From: Paramacrobiotus richtersi | Lineage: Eukaryota > Tardigrada > Eutardigrada > Parachela > Macrobiotidae | Assembly: GCA_034698045.1 (NCBI GenBank) | Contig: JAQGAU010000605.1 | Coordinates: forward strand, 1-25,764 | Reading direction: 5' to 3' | DNA: 25,764 nucleotides | In this document: in pieces, positions 1 to 9,357 of the stretch | Layout: each line of letters begins with the position of its first letter | Numbering within the stretch: the stretch's first letter is position 1 | Position numbers and translations under genes: made by a program | Notes under the pieces: model-generated | The model's database searches: none | What the model saw: only the letters and a program-made list of their open reading frames with translations | Told to the model about the DNA's origin: nothing

Positions 1-327
1 GTTACGCGGGCCGCTCCGGTTCATGTTGTACGGGATCCTGAAGGGACCACCGGGGCCGTCGTGAAACTTCAGATGCAGTCGATCCTGGTCGAAGGGAATC
101 CCGATGTTCTGGCACTCCGTCGTGTCGTGTCCCGGCACGTCTTGTGCATGACACCACATTCCGTTGCTGTTGGGCACGATGGGGTGACGACAAGCAGGTG
201 TACAGGTGTTTCGTCGACCAGTCGGGTCGCCACCGTACAGTTGCTACCGCTCGTTGGGAACGCCGTTTCGGCCGTTGTTGGGCTGGGCGTTGCCGTTGAC
301 GTTTGTCGGGAGATTCTTCGTGCACAT
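1..327 (-). pseudogene. gag: Gag nucleocapsid fragment of a second gypsy-like element, cut by window edge
   Basis: The minus-strand frame beginning at the ATG at 325-327 reads to the window edge with one in-frame TAG at 244-246. It contains YGGDPTGRR, then a knuckle WCHAQDVPGHDTTEC (Cys codons at 151-153 and 112-114), then DRLHLKFHDGPGGPFRIP. The same landmarks occur in the plus-strand island near 6630-6820 (YGADPSGR, VPGHDTSEC, DRLHSRFYDGPNGPF), so the two are copies of one Gag family in opposite orientation. Gag nucleocapsid binds genomic RNA during particle assembly. The segment just before the knuckle is Asn/Pro/Gly-rich, as in the island copy. This copy is better preserved around the knuckle than the island copy. 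It stops resembling Gag just above 327, where the DNA turns A/T-rich. The homology is clear; whether the ATG is a real start is not. Confidence 0.8.
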
Positions 328-1005
328 AGCTTTAAAAAAGCACGTTAATTTAAAACTTCGGTACGCCACATAACTGTAACGGCTCTAAGCTATTTGTGCA
401 CACCTCAAGCGCGGTAAATACAATTTGACGGGTATTCGGTCGTTTCCCTCAATAAGTTTTATGGAGAAGTTAATTGCCGAAGCAACGAACTGTGTCTGTG
501 ATTAAGCTTTCTTACTTCTACCGTCAAACCACAGATTGCCGCATCGGCAGTCTTTGATTGTATATATTATTAACTGTGTAGTCAGCACAGCTAGTTCATC
601 ATGTCTTATTCTTAAGGCTGAACAAACGAATTCATCAAAGATAAAATTGTCTTCGTTGGCTACAAGTACTAATATTTATCGTTTAAACAGTCAAATCTGT
701 TGACATTTTCACGCCCGGAACTGATGCTGTAACTGTTTGAAATAGGTGATTTAGCCAACCAGTCACTTTTGTGTACGAGGGTTTGCGTTTCTGATTTGTA
801 AGATTTCATCAACACTACCCCCGCTAATTGCAGCGCCTGTTGAGACAGCAAAATGCCGATGAGCCAAAAAAAAACAAAAAAACTATGTGTAAAGAGAAGG
901 CCGGTAAACCAATTATCCAGCAAAAAAAACGGTCAATCAACAAAATAATGATTGTTAAAACAATGACGGCCGACGGAGAAAAACCCGATGTCTTCTTGGT
1001 CCTCT
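328..1005. other. A/T-rich DNA without a supported gene
   Basis: Between the Gag fragment and the lipocalin stop codon. It should include the lipocalin 3' untranslated region (transcribed leftwards). A minus-strand ORF at 669-923 has a hydrophobic start but no recognisable family and lies in low-complexity A/T-rich sequence. No clear polyadenylation signal could be assigned. Confidence 0.4.
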
Positions 1006-1789
1006 TTACATGACCAAATCATCATCGTCATACGCGTTGACAAGACGTTGAAAGCATTCCGGCCGTGTGGCTGCTGGGCAGTCCGGCAGACTGCTGTCGA
1101 ATTTATACTGGAAAAATTGGTTGGTACTAATGCAGTAAGGCTGGAGGACAGCGTTGACGGCGCTGTTAATGGTTTGTTTCTGGGAATCGGACAAGGCGGA
1201 CGGTTTGCTCCGTGTGTAGACGTAAATGTGGGTGCTTTTGCAGTTGCCCGTTTGCCGGTTATGTTTGGAGCACCAGAAGAACATGATGTACGTTGACTGG
1301 TCAGTTGACCAAATAATCGACGCATCATTACCTGCAGCAAAATGGATCACTGAACAACCATGTAAAACTTAACGGGATTATTACTTTGGTATTTGTACAT
1401 GTTTGAACGTATAAATAATCTTTTTGTTCGTGCTGGTTAACCAGCAGTTTACTTGCGTTTCATTACCGACGAGGACGATTCAGTATGCTCTGCGAATTCT
1501 ACGTACCTTCTTCAGTGAAAACGCCTTGAGGGGTAATTTTGTCGAAATACGGTCCAAATTGGCGACCGTCTGTGGTGAAATGGCCGACCTCCAGCAGATA
1601 CGTACAGGCACCATTGAGACTACGGCGCTTTTCTTGCGTGATGACATCCGCGTCTTGGTTACGGGTCGGCTCAACGCTTTTCCCCAAGCTGGTGTAAACG
1701 TTGACCAAGTTAACATCCGCGGGATTTTGGGCCGAATCGGAATCGCTGTTCCATGTTAAATAGCCGTACCAGGACCCGGTGGTTAGGAA
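1006..1789 (-). CDS. ApoD-like lipocalin, two C-terminal coding exons (5' exon missing)
   Basis: Lipocalins are secreted beta-barrels that carry small hydrophobic ligands. Two minus-strand exons join in frame: 1789-1507 (283 bp) and 1331-1006 (326 bp, ending in TAA). They are separated by a 175-bp intron (1506-1332) with donor G|GTACGT and acceptor CTGCAG|G. The first exon follows an acceptor (CTTGTAG) and opens with FLTTGSWYGY, the G-x-W signature that starts the lipocalin barrel. The second exon has WSTDQSTYIMFFWC, matching the Thr-Asp...Tyr...Cys strand of the ApoD group, then a helix region (LSDSQKQTINSAV) and late cysteines in QPYCIS and LPDCPA that fit the usual disulfides. The 202 codons seen lack a signal peptide and N-terminal strand, so at least one upstream exon is expected above 1790. 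The frame is intact and splice sites are canonical, so the gene may be active. Family assignment is by motif and layout. Confidence 0.75.
1332..1506 (-). other. Lipocalin intron, 175 bp
   Basis: On the minus strand the intron begins GTACGT at 1506 and ends CTGCAG at 1332. Removing it joins ...ACTGAAGAAG to GTAATGATGCG, which keeps the frame and gives TEEGNDASIIW. The interval is A/T-rich compared with both exons. Confidence 0.75.
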
Positions 1790-1853
1790 CTACAAGTACA
1801 AGATTCGTTATCGAAGCAGTTGCACCATGAATGCAGCGTGTTCTGCACCTCTG

Positions 1854-2030
1854 TACTTCGGTTTGACTCATAGGTTGATGTAACAATGCGCAGTCGGCTT
1901 GTAGCTTAATGCCCCTCTCTGCCTGCGCTCACCGTGTGATATGCAGTACTGCGCGCATACATACTGCAGGCTGATCGAACTACAAGCTGACTGCGCATTG
2001 TTACATCAACCTATGAGTCAAACCGAAGTA
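1854..2030. mobile_element. MITE-like inverted repeat with 51-bp arms
   Basis: Arms 1854-1904 and 1980-2030 are reverse complements over 51 bp with a single mismatch (G at 1896-1897 region against A), around a 75-bp centre. Each arm is bounded by TA, so a TA target duplication outside 49-bp terminal repeats beginning CTTCGGTTTGACTC is possible, as in Tc1/mariner-type MITEs. The centre has a nested GCCTGC...GCAGGC stem and the palindrome GCAGTACTGC. No coding capacity. It lies about 65 bp upstream of the lipocalin GxW exon, so probably inside an intron of that gene. Near-identical arms suggest a fairly recent insertion or a folded structure under constraint. Confidence 0.75.
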
Positions 2031-2594
2031 TCAGATTACTTTTGCATGCAGATTCTTACTAACATGAGACCTATAATAAAAAAATAAAACACGGCCCCGG
2101 AGCGTTGCCGCTTTGGTGAAATTAGTGGCGAAGGTAGTTCAGGCAAAATCGAAAATCGCTCCGTAGGACATATTTATTTTCGGGAAAAGTCAAAAGTGTT
2201 GCTTACGGTTATTTAACAAAGTTATTTTTTTGCGGCTATCGTACACAATTCTTAAAGTAGAGGAGAAACGCTACAAAATGAGCTAGGACAAGTGGTCGCA
2301 AGACTCGTAACGGCCGTTAACAACTGTCAGCGAAGCCGCAAAATGTTTTTGCATCTTCGCGTGCGCATACGGCACAGACTCCGTTAATGCACGAAACTTT
2401 TGTTTGAAAGCTGCATATGAGCAGCAAAAAAATTATTCGATTAGGTCAGGTTGTGTGCACATCGCTAAAATACGAGAACTTAAATTACGATTAAGATAAT
2501 CCAGCAAATATCAGACTGACACAACGAAAGACAACCAGTCATTTCATGCCAAAAGTGCTGCCTGATAATATTGTACGTTCATACGAGTACTAGC

Positions 2595-2652
2595 AAGCAT
2601 TTCAATAATTAGATGTCTCCAGTACTGGAGATGTCTAAATATTAGAATGCTT
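2595..2652. repeat. 58-bp imperfect palindrome
   Basis: The centre CTCCAGTACTGGAG is a perfect palindrome. It extends to 26 bp (2611-2636) with only two G-T wobble pairs, and further outward through A/T-rich arms to AAGCATT (2595-2601) pairing with AATGCTT (2646-2652). With no loop at the centre it is a DNA cruciform-type palindrome rather than a typical miRNA precursor. Confidence 0.6.
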
Positions 2653-3069
2653 ACCTACGGAGGCATGTTGTAAAGTGCATACGGTATAAGGGAAAACGTC
2701 AGCACCGGCCCCGGGAAAGTGAAGCATATCGGCCAAGAAAGTTAAAGTTAAAATATGAGTGCTCTTTTCCGTAATTCATTTTTTTTCGGTCGAAGTTCGA
2801 AGTTTTCCATGTTCGAAGCAGCTGAGCATTGTGCTAAGGATTTTTCCGTTGCACCTACAATTTCACCGGAGTCTGGCCTTAATTCACAAAATAAAGAAGC
2901 CGAATAAGGATCTCTCACGTATATGTAAAGCAGAAATTTATCGTATATCATCCATTGATTGATCCATTAAACACTACATACGGCCAAGGCATATGTTATT
3001 ATAAATGCCCATACAATCATCTGCCGATCATTCGGCTCTCTTGTGGTACCATGATAGTATACAAGTCTT

Positions 3070-3149
3070 GGGTCGCGCTAGCGCGCAATCCATTCGTGTT
3101 AGAAATGTTCGAATTTCTAAAATTTTGATTGGCGACATGATTTGAAATT
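3070..3149. repeat. Dispersed repeat, left copy (hairpin GCGCTAGCGC plus 47-bp block)
   Basis: Contains GGGTCGCGCTAGCGCGCAAT followed by a 47-bp block (3103-3149). Both parts reappear in the same order and orientation at 23867-24024 on the other side of the retroelement island. The 47-bp blocks match at 36 of 47 positions, and 10 of the 11 differences are transitions. Confidence 0.6.
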
Positions 3150-3340
3150 GAAAGTTTCGATGTGGCACTGTTGTGGAAGTGCTCTGCTTACTATTTCAGG
3201 TTAAACACGCATTAACCCTGCAGCGCCTGGTACCAGAAAGAATAGGAGTTTTGACTTGAATTTTTGGATTTCTCGGTAAACAAATCCAATTAAGAAAAAG
3301 TTTAATAATGGTAACTTTGAGAGCCATAGGTCAGATACGG

Positions 3341-3368
3341 TGACACGTGTCAAAACTGGCACGTGTGG
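3341..3368. repeat. CACGTG inverted motif, copy 1
   Basis: ACACGTG and CACGTGT face each other around TCAAAACTGG. A diverged copy lies at 4216-4243 (ACACGTGCCAAAACTGACAC), in the same orientation. Both are followed by GGC-rich sequence containing CATGCCA. Function unknown; CACGTG is the E-box core, but a site of this kind cannot be called from sequence alone. Confidence 0.4.
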
Positions 3369-4215
3369 GCATCATGCCATTTGGCATTATTTTAAACATT
3401 TTTAACTGGACTTCCGTGCTGAGGTGGAAGAGGCTGGGATGGATTGCGTCATGTTCAGTTTTTTAGGGACTATTTTTTGGGATACAAACCGCATTGAAAA
3501 AGTTGACCAGTGGTCAGAATTAAAAACAGCTAATTTAAATCACTTCGGTAAATCAAGGCATATTGCAGGCAAGTTACGGTCAGTTAGTTACCGGTGAATC
3601 CCGGGCCATTTAATGTTTGCTACTGAAGACCAATACCATTGCCCACCATGGTGAGCAGCATGGATTGATGTTCTGGCGGTTATAAAGCAGCTTCGGTTGA
3701 TTTGGGAATGCCCAGTATAATATAACAGGTGCGGTTTACTGATTCTGTGGCGAAACAGCTCTCAGACCGGAAGTATGACCACGTTGAACTTGCTGGACAT
3801 CAGCGGAAGTTTGATCGTGACTCTGCTGACCGTATTCTATGTAATGGTCACTTATGGTCATCATTTGTTTAGAGAAGAAATAGTTCCGTACGCTATACAT
3901 AGCAAATTCGCAACACTTTGTCAGTGGTTTGCTTGCACTGGTTGGGAACTGTTAAATGACTGGTCAGTTTCACGTTTGTTATACAATAGAAGGGACACCA
4001 AGACCGAAAGTGGATAATCAACTGCCCCCTGGCCTTCCGGTTGCAAAAAACCAGAAATTTTGACCAGAATGAGCGGTGGTCAGCACGATGACCATAACGA
4101 CAACCTCTACCGATAGCCCATTAAAAATTGTGTATGGCCCGCTTTGATTCAGTTTATTTACTTTCACGCAGAATTTTCTACTTCAATTAAAGCAAATATG
4201 CTGTTTAAAGGCTTG

Positions 4216-4243
4216 TGCCACACGTGCCAAAACTGACACATGG
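4216..4243. repeat. CACGTG inverted motif, copy 2
   Basis: Diverged direct copy of the motif at 3341-3368. The core CCAAAACTGACAC differs from copy 1 at a few positions, and the right half has lost the exact CACGTG. Confidence 0.4.
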
Positions 4244-4473
4244 CCTTCGCCCATGCATGCCAAGTGACCAGCAGCACTCTATATGAGGTTTGGTTATTTA
4301 TACGCTAGCATACAGCAAGCGTGTTCGACCGGGATTTTTCTGTAATTTTTGAGCTACACCTGGTACCGTAATTTCTCATGGACTCCTGGAACCCAGAAAA
4401 GACTAAAATGATCATGTTTGATGACCAGTAGTCCTCGAACCAGTAGTGCCAACGCCAAAGTAAATTTTTTTCT

Positions 4474-5220
4474 GTGCACATTGAAGTCTTAGCTGCGATT
4501 TTGCAAGCAGTCGTATCACGGTCCCATCGTAACACGACTCGTCAACGATTCGTCAAAAGGTCATCACGGTGCGACACGTTTCGTGTAGAACCCTACAAAG
4601 GTCATCACGACGCGACACGTTTCGTGTGTAACCCTACGAAAGGGCACGACGACACGACACTCGTCTCCCAATATTCGTCAACGAACGAGAACTTCAGCGG
4701 CCCAACGCACGGCAGACCGAGACGACACGTCGACACGACGATCCCGTCTAAGAATCACGTCAGCGCGCCGCGACGCGGCACATCGAGCCGACCTCACGAT
4801 GCCGCTACGGAAACCGCTTCTTTCCCGACGAGTGACATCAGCATCGTTTCGTCAACCGACACGTCAGCTATGCCCAACGCAACGACGATCGCTACGACGT
4901 TGTCACGCACGATGATATCTCCCAATGACATCAAATACCCATCGCCTGCGACACGTCGACGTCGACACGAGAACTGCGACTTCGACCACGACAACGAATC
5001 GTCAGAGCGACTCGTCGTACGCCCACGCGTTCGTATGCCCAATGACCGAGCGCCCGTGAGCCCATCAATTCAACACCCGCGCGCCCAAGCGCCCATGAGC
5101 GCAACGATCGTGCGCCCATGCGCCCCAGCGCCCATGTGCCCAACGAATCGTCTCAACCGACACGACATGCGGAAAACGACAACGCGACCCCGTCTTCGTC
5201 ATTCACAACGAACAACGTAG
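4474..5220 (+). pseudogene. Start of retroelement coding island; Ser/Thr/Arg-rich Gag-side segment
   Basis: Open frame of 248 codons where composition changes abruptly from A/T-rich to A/C-rich with frequent CGACACG words. The product is low-complexity: Thr/Ser/Arg/His-rich, then Pro/Ala/Met-rich with repeated APMS and APMC. No family is recognised. The first codon in the open frame is GTG, so no start is claimed. A 41-bp tandem repeat lies inside (4559-4641). It overlaps the next open frame at 5118 in a different phase, and the more protein-like sequence passes into that frame near 5150, as expected after an indel. Position upstream of the coiled-coil and zinc-knuckle segments makes it the N-terminal part or leader of Gag, by inference. 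Confidence 0.4.
4559..4641 (+). repeat. 41-bp tandem repeat, two copies
   Basis: GGTCATCACG starts at 4559 and again at 4600; the units differ at a few bases and a degenerate third begins near 4642. Each unit contains ACACG TTT CGTGT, a 5-bp stem with a 3-base loop, and ends AACCCTAC. Confidence 0.7.
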
Positions 5221-5747
5221 TCAGCGCGTCGTCATGTGGCACATCGACACAACGACTGGATGCCCCCTTCATGTCCGCTTCACAACAGTCATCCACGGTT
5301 CACGACACGACGTACTCGTTACCGATGGTGAGCGAGGGCGTCCCATCAACGTCCATCTCCCAACACTTCCCGTCAACCCAATCGCCGATTGTGAGTGTGG
5401 GTGTCTACCACGACACGTCGTCCCAACTGTTCACCTCATCGGAGGGTTATGCCTCGTCGCGCGAAGATACGCAATGGGAAGCGGCGTTGATGAACGACGA
5501 TGACGATGCTTGGTGGAAGATACCAGATGTCCCAACAATGGATCTCAGCGGATATCCGTCTTTCGACAAAACTACTGCGTTTTTCCGGTTCATCACTCGC
5601 CGACGCACAAAAACCCGTATGCACGTCCCAACCCGACGTCGACGCGGTTCACGCGAAATAATCCCAACCCTACGCAAAGCACCGAAAATCTCGCCGATTG
5701 CGAGAGCTTCCACAGCGATCCGGGTATTAACGCAACGACTGAAGTGA
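5118..5747 (+). pseudogene. Gag-side segment, Ser/Thr-rich with acidic-aromatic motif
   Basis: A 209-codon frame in a different phase from the preceding ORF. The first two thirds are Ser/Thr/Gln-rich and disordered in character. The most structured part is near residues 115-155, with TQWEAALMNDDDDAWWKI. The last 40 residues become Arg-rich where the reading probably passes to the next frame (5510-6384). It is read here as part of the same Gag polyprotein broken by indels rather than a separate gene. No family recognised. Confidence 0.45.
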
Positions 5748-6599
5748 GCAACACACACCCGACCAACGTCCCGACTCAACGTTCTGCATCGGCCCAGCCA
5801 ACGGTTGAGGATATCCGCGATATGGATTCTCCCCGTTCATTGCTAGAAAGCTCTTTCATCGAACCGGCTAGTGTCGAAGACACCACGTTTGTCCAACTGA
5901 ACGCCGGCGCCGAACTCAGCTTGATCGACTTCGACCGCTTCGGCATCCCGATACACCTCAACGAATCTCCCAACAGTTCACTGTCACGAACGCCCATCGA
6001 TGCGACACTCGTCGACGAAGAAACGGCTCCTTGTCGACACGACTTGGACTACGCAGCGAAACGTCAGGACGACGTCTCGGCATACCGAAAAGACGTCACC
6101 GATCTTTGTCAACGCGCCGCTGAGACGGACCAGCTCATTGCCCAACTCGAGAACAATATCGTCAAGCTGAAGGATAACAACAAGGCCCTTCAGGCTGACC
6201 TCGACGAACAACGCGATGTCAACCGCGACTGGCAATCGTACGCTCATGAAGAGACCCTACGAGGCGACAAATACAAAGTGTGGCATCTCAACATGGTGAA
6301 AAACGCCACAATGTGGAAAGATCGAACAAGCATCCCAACATTGGCAACGAGCGGCGGAAGCGAAGGATACCGCGACTGGGTATCTGAAGCAACAGGTAGA
6401 ATCTCTTCAGTCCCAACAAAAAGCGCTCGACAAGGAGAACCAGGTCCTCAAAGCGACAACTCCTTGGAGAGGTAACCCAGTCCGGGCATCGCAGGCACCG
6501 ATTGTGTCTCCCTTGGTCTACACGTTACCGGCCTCAAACGGACACCCGTTAGCCCACCAGATGACGACTTCGACGAGCAACGTCACTGGCGGTAACTAA
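5510..6599 (+). pseudogene. gag: Gag coiled-coil segment, two frames
   Basis: The frame at 5510-6384 encodes an acidic, structured region with ELSLIDFDRFGIPIHL and then a heptad-rich coiled coil (LIAQLENNIVKLKDNNKALQ). Near 6384 the coiled coil continues only in another phase (LKQQVESLQSQQKALDKEN), which places an indel at that point, and runs on to a TAA at 6597-6599. The same phase then continues past the TAA into YGADPSGR, matching the second Gag copy at 1-327. A long coiled coil suits Gag self-assembly. The coiled coil is evident from heptads; its role is inferred from position before the zinc knuckle. Confidence 0.6.
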
Positions 6600-7252
6600 C
6601 CCAACGCGAACAACGCCCGACCACGTGCCCCGTACGGAGCAGATCCGTCGGGTCGACAATGTACCTGTCACCCAGCAGTGCCCACACGAACGGTCTTTGG
6701 TGTCACTAGCAGCACGTTCCCGGCCACGACACATCTGAGTGCCAAATGGCAGACACCCCACGCGCCGTCGATCGACTGCATTCGAGGTTTTACGACGGTC
6801 CTAACGGTCCCTTCAAAATTCCTCCCAGCTTGTTTTGTAATACCCAACAACATGGTCAGCAGACCGGCTACGTCGGCGGTGGAGGCCAACAGGGTAAACA
6901 ATACGGCAACAACGGTCAACGCCTACCACGACGGAATGGACAGGGTAACGGGTACAACAACAACGCGCCTCAAGGGTTAGGGAACCAGGCTCTTCGGCGC
7001 AGGCGTGGGCAGCAACAGCACCAGCCGAAACAGCAGTTTACAGGTTCGGCTCAGCGACAACCCTACGCGGCACCGCAGCAGAATCAGCAGTGGATAGCAC
7101 AGCCTTCGCATCCCATGCAACCGCAGCAGAACTTCGCTCCTGTTAGTCCCGGCCACAACAACGCGAATAGCTCCCAGCAGCAGCCCCAGTAGCAGCCGAA
7201 ACAGAATCAGCAGTTTTGTGGCGGGTTCCAGGGAAACCACTAAGGGCGGCGA
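6600..7252 (+). pseudogene. gag: Gag nucleocapsid: zinc knuckle and Gln/Asn/Gly-rich tail
   Basis: Homologous to the minus-strand fragment at 1-327. Order: YGADPSGR, a knuckle with Cys at 6701-6703 and 6740-6742 spaced C-x7-H-x4-C (VPGHDTSEC), then DRLHSRFYDGPNGPF, then a Gln/Asn/Gly-rich tail to TAG at 7190-7192 and on in the same frame to about 7243. The knuckle is broken by an in-frame TAG at 6707-6709, and the reading phase shifts near 6675. The spacing resembles the GHDTxEC knuckle of plant-type retrotransposon Gag rather than the usual C-x2-C-x4-H-x4-C. Nucleocapsid would bind element RNA. The tail has prion-like composition. Confidence 0.75.
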
Positions 7253-7719
7253 ATCCGGCTTCCGTCGAACCCGTCACTCCAGAACCGCCGAATAAACGAC
7301 TGACCGACACGACAAACGGCTCGGCTTACTACTCGGATCCCTTTGGTCGTAAAGTAAACGACCACAACAACTTTGACACGGATCGTGTCAGAGGAAACGT
7401 CGGTGCCGACAGCACCAGACGAGGTACGTCATATACACGTCGCTCGTGAAACGTCGCACGTCCAAATTCTGTCCAATACCCAACGCGTGGAACGTTGCCT
7501 CGACAGTCTAAAACCGCGAGAAGCGCGGAACGACAGACACAATACCCATCAGTGCTTCGACGACGCCTCGCGACGTATCAACGCGCGACGATAGTGCATC
7601 GCCGAAACAACGAGACACCGGACCAACGCGTGACCCATCGACGCATCGAGCACCCTACACGAGTACGATTGGAGCAGCAAACTTCACGTTCCGGTATCCC
7701 AACGGTACACCTCCCGTGA
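7216..7719 (+). pseudogene. Basic, disordered Gag-Pol linker in three phases
   Basis: Three overlapping open frames (7216-7449, 7373-7594, 7495-7719) carry Arg/Thr/Asp-rich sequence such as NKRLTDTTNGSAYYSDPF. None is a recognisable domain. The phase changes within 300 bp suggest indels inside one former linker joining nucleocapsid to protease. Confidence 0.35.
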
Positions 7720-8693
7720 GACGCGGCCCCCCAGCACGGAGTGACCGAGACGGCAAAACGACCGCAGAGTTCTACGGCGGGAAGAGCAACGCACATAACG
7801 TGAGCGACGACCGACAGTGGCACGGACATCGGCCCGACAGGTCGATGTTCGACAACCACCTGGACCACGCGACGAGTGACGACACCGTACGCGGGAAGCC
7901 CAACGACGAGATCGACTTCGAACCGCCCGTCTGCACCAGTCGGCCCATCGAAATGCTCCCACAGGCACGAGTTCTAATCATAGAGCTAGGCGATCGACCA
8001 AAACGCGTCAAAGCACTGACCCATCAAGTCTTCATCCACGCAGCGCCCGTCGAAGCTCTACTCGACACCGGCGCTGAAACGTCGATGATTTCCGCAATTC
8101 TCTGCGAACGTCTGAGGATCGACGTTACGAAGCTAAGTACCCCACGCCCGATATGCGGTATTGGAAGACTCTACAGCTTCGACTGCACACACTGCTGCAC
8201 CGTTCCAGTAAGTCTCAATGGATTCACGCTCAACCACTCGTTCTACGTTAAACCGACGAATGACGACGTGAAGTTGCTACTCGGAAACGACTATTTACAG
8301 AAAACGATCTTCACCGTCCGTGGATCACAAATCATCCACATCGAACAGTGGATACCCGAATTCGCAGATGAGGAAGCCCGATCTGCAAAAGATACGGCCC
8401 TGCATTACGCATCTCTCAGCGACGTTCCGGGAAACCTAAAGATCGTCACGGTAGCCCCGGTCGTCCCTCGTGCCGATAGCAGGACGAGTCGACCCGGCGC
8501 CGATCCCAACGTCGACAACGCCCTACCACGCACGGAGCCCGACAATCGATGCAACGTCAGAAACGACGGTAAACTAGACGACGTCCAACGAAGCAGATCG
8601 TCGAACGTCCGAAACGACGGTAAACTGGACGAAGCCCATCGTAGCAGATCGTCCGATGTCCCAAAACGACAAGAAACTAAATTCCGATCGTAA
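7716..8693 (+). pseudogene. pol: Retroelement aspartic protease
   Basis: A 325-codon frame. Residues about 103-190 form a retropepsin: VEALLDTGAETSMI with catalytic Asp at 8064-8066, a central GIGRLYSF strand, and the closing LLLGNDYL motif. The active site appears intact. Such proteases act as dimers and cut the Gag-Pol polyprotein inside particles. About 100 residues of charged linker precede the domain and about 130 follow; the follower contains a 17-residue tandem repeat (8553-8654). The methionine at 7716 is not claimed as an initiation site, since protease is normally translated as part of Gag-Pol. This is the best preserved single domain in the island. The next segment continues in another phase from about 8660. 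Confidence 0.85.
8553..8690 (+). repeat. 51-bp tandem repeat coding NVRNDGKLD-QRSRSS
   Basis: Units 8553-8603 and 8604-8654 encode NVRNDGKLDDVQRSRSS and NVRNDGKLDEAHRSRSS; a decayed third unit begins at 8655. Repeat and reading frame are in register, and several differences are synonymous or conservative. Confidence 0.85.
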
Positions 8694-9255
8694 CGACAAT
8701 GTTCCCTACGAAGGCCCGATGGTACGACAATATCATCAGTACGTCGCTTGGGCAAAGACCGCGGATCGCGCTCTTGTCGGAAGTGACGACGATTCCAATC
8801 AAAACGACGCCCATCGTTCGACGCACAACATGCACGACGATCGGGGCGACAGTAGCAACGACGACATACCGTTCTCCCACGTACCACAACGTGTACCTTT
8901 CACCTTTAAGGAACAATATCCCGACTTGGTCCGTGACGACTCGCCCGCGCGGTTACGGCATCCGAGCCGTCTCACACCATGTCCCATCTGGTACCCCATC
9001 ACAGCACCGATCGTCAATACGACAACGTTCGTGACGACAACAAACGCGCGACGCGATCCCGACAATCGACAACGAACGACGATAGCGTCGTGTCGATCCG
9101 TAACGGTAGAGTCAGCGGCGACGCTCGCAAAGACAGAAGTCGACAGGGAGACGCGCGAAACATCGTCTTACCGAAAACGACTGGCGGCGAGCGACTACCG
9201 ATCAACATCGAACCAGCAACCCCTCGCGGAAGACGCACGGAGTGTCGTCTTATAG
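8656..9255 (+). pseudogene. Protease-RT linker, charged segment
   Basis: A 199-codon frame following the protease in another phase. The first 110 residues are Asp/Asn/His-rich with an order-prone stretch (RVPFTFKEQYPDLV). The remainder becomes Arg/Thr/Ser-rich with no family resemblance and probably includes further phase changes. Position between protease and RT makes it Pol linker. Not recognised otherwise. Confidence 0.4.
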
Positions 9256-9357
9256 ACATCGGCGGCGCCGTTCGGCAATGTTCCCTACGGTAGCACAACA
9301 ACGACGATTGCACAACAACGTTCCCTACCAGTAGCAGAACAACCACCTCTAGCTACC

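Larger units (their letters stand above)
2031..4473. other. A/T-rich intergenic or intronic DNA with short repeats
   Basis: No convincing coding region. ORFs of 67-80 codons at 2748-2962 and 3775-4017 have no recognisable family; the latter begins with a hydrophobic stretch but has ordinary non-coding composition. The lipocalin 5' exon could lie here on the minus strand. Contents that can be supported are a palindrome near 2595-2652, a hairpin-bearing dispersed repeat near 3070-3149 and two related CACGTG motifs near 3341 and 4216. Confidence 0.4.

Noticed and set aside
933-1340. 135-codon minus-strand ORF
   Set aside because: Same region as the lipocalin exon in another frame; the lipocalin frame has the family motifs and splice sites.
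2748-2951. Start MIYDKFLLYIY as lipocalin first exon
   Set aside because: A GTGAGA donor follows in a workable phase, but 11 residues are too short for a signal peptide and there is no other support.
3775-4017. 80-codon plus-strand ORF with a hydrophobic segment
   Set aside because: No codon bias, no homolog recognised and no neighbours; ordinary chance length in this DNA.
3500-4440. Recurring GACCAGTGGTC or TGACTGGTCAG words as an operator set
   Set aside because: Too short and variable, with irregular spacing; chance or remnants of a repeat explain them.
8405-8887. 160-codon minus-strand ORF
   Set aside because: Antisense of the protease tail and its tandem repeat; the repeat RTFDDLLRW is only the reverse reading of the same 51-bp unit.
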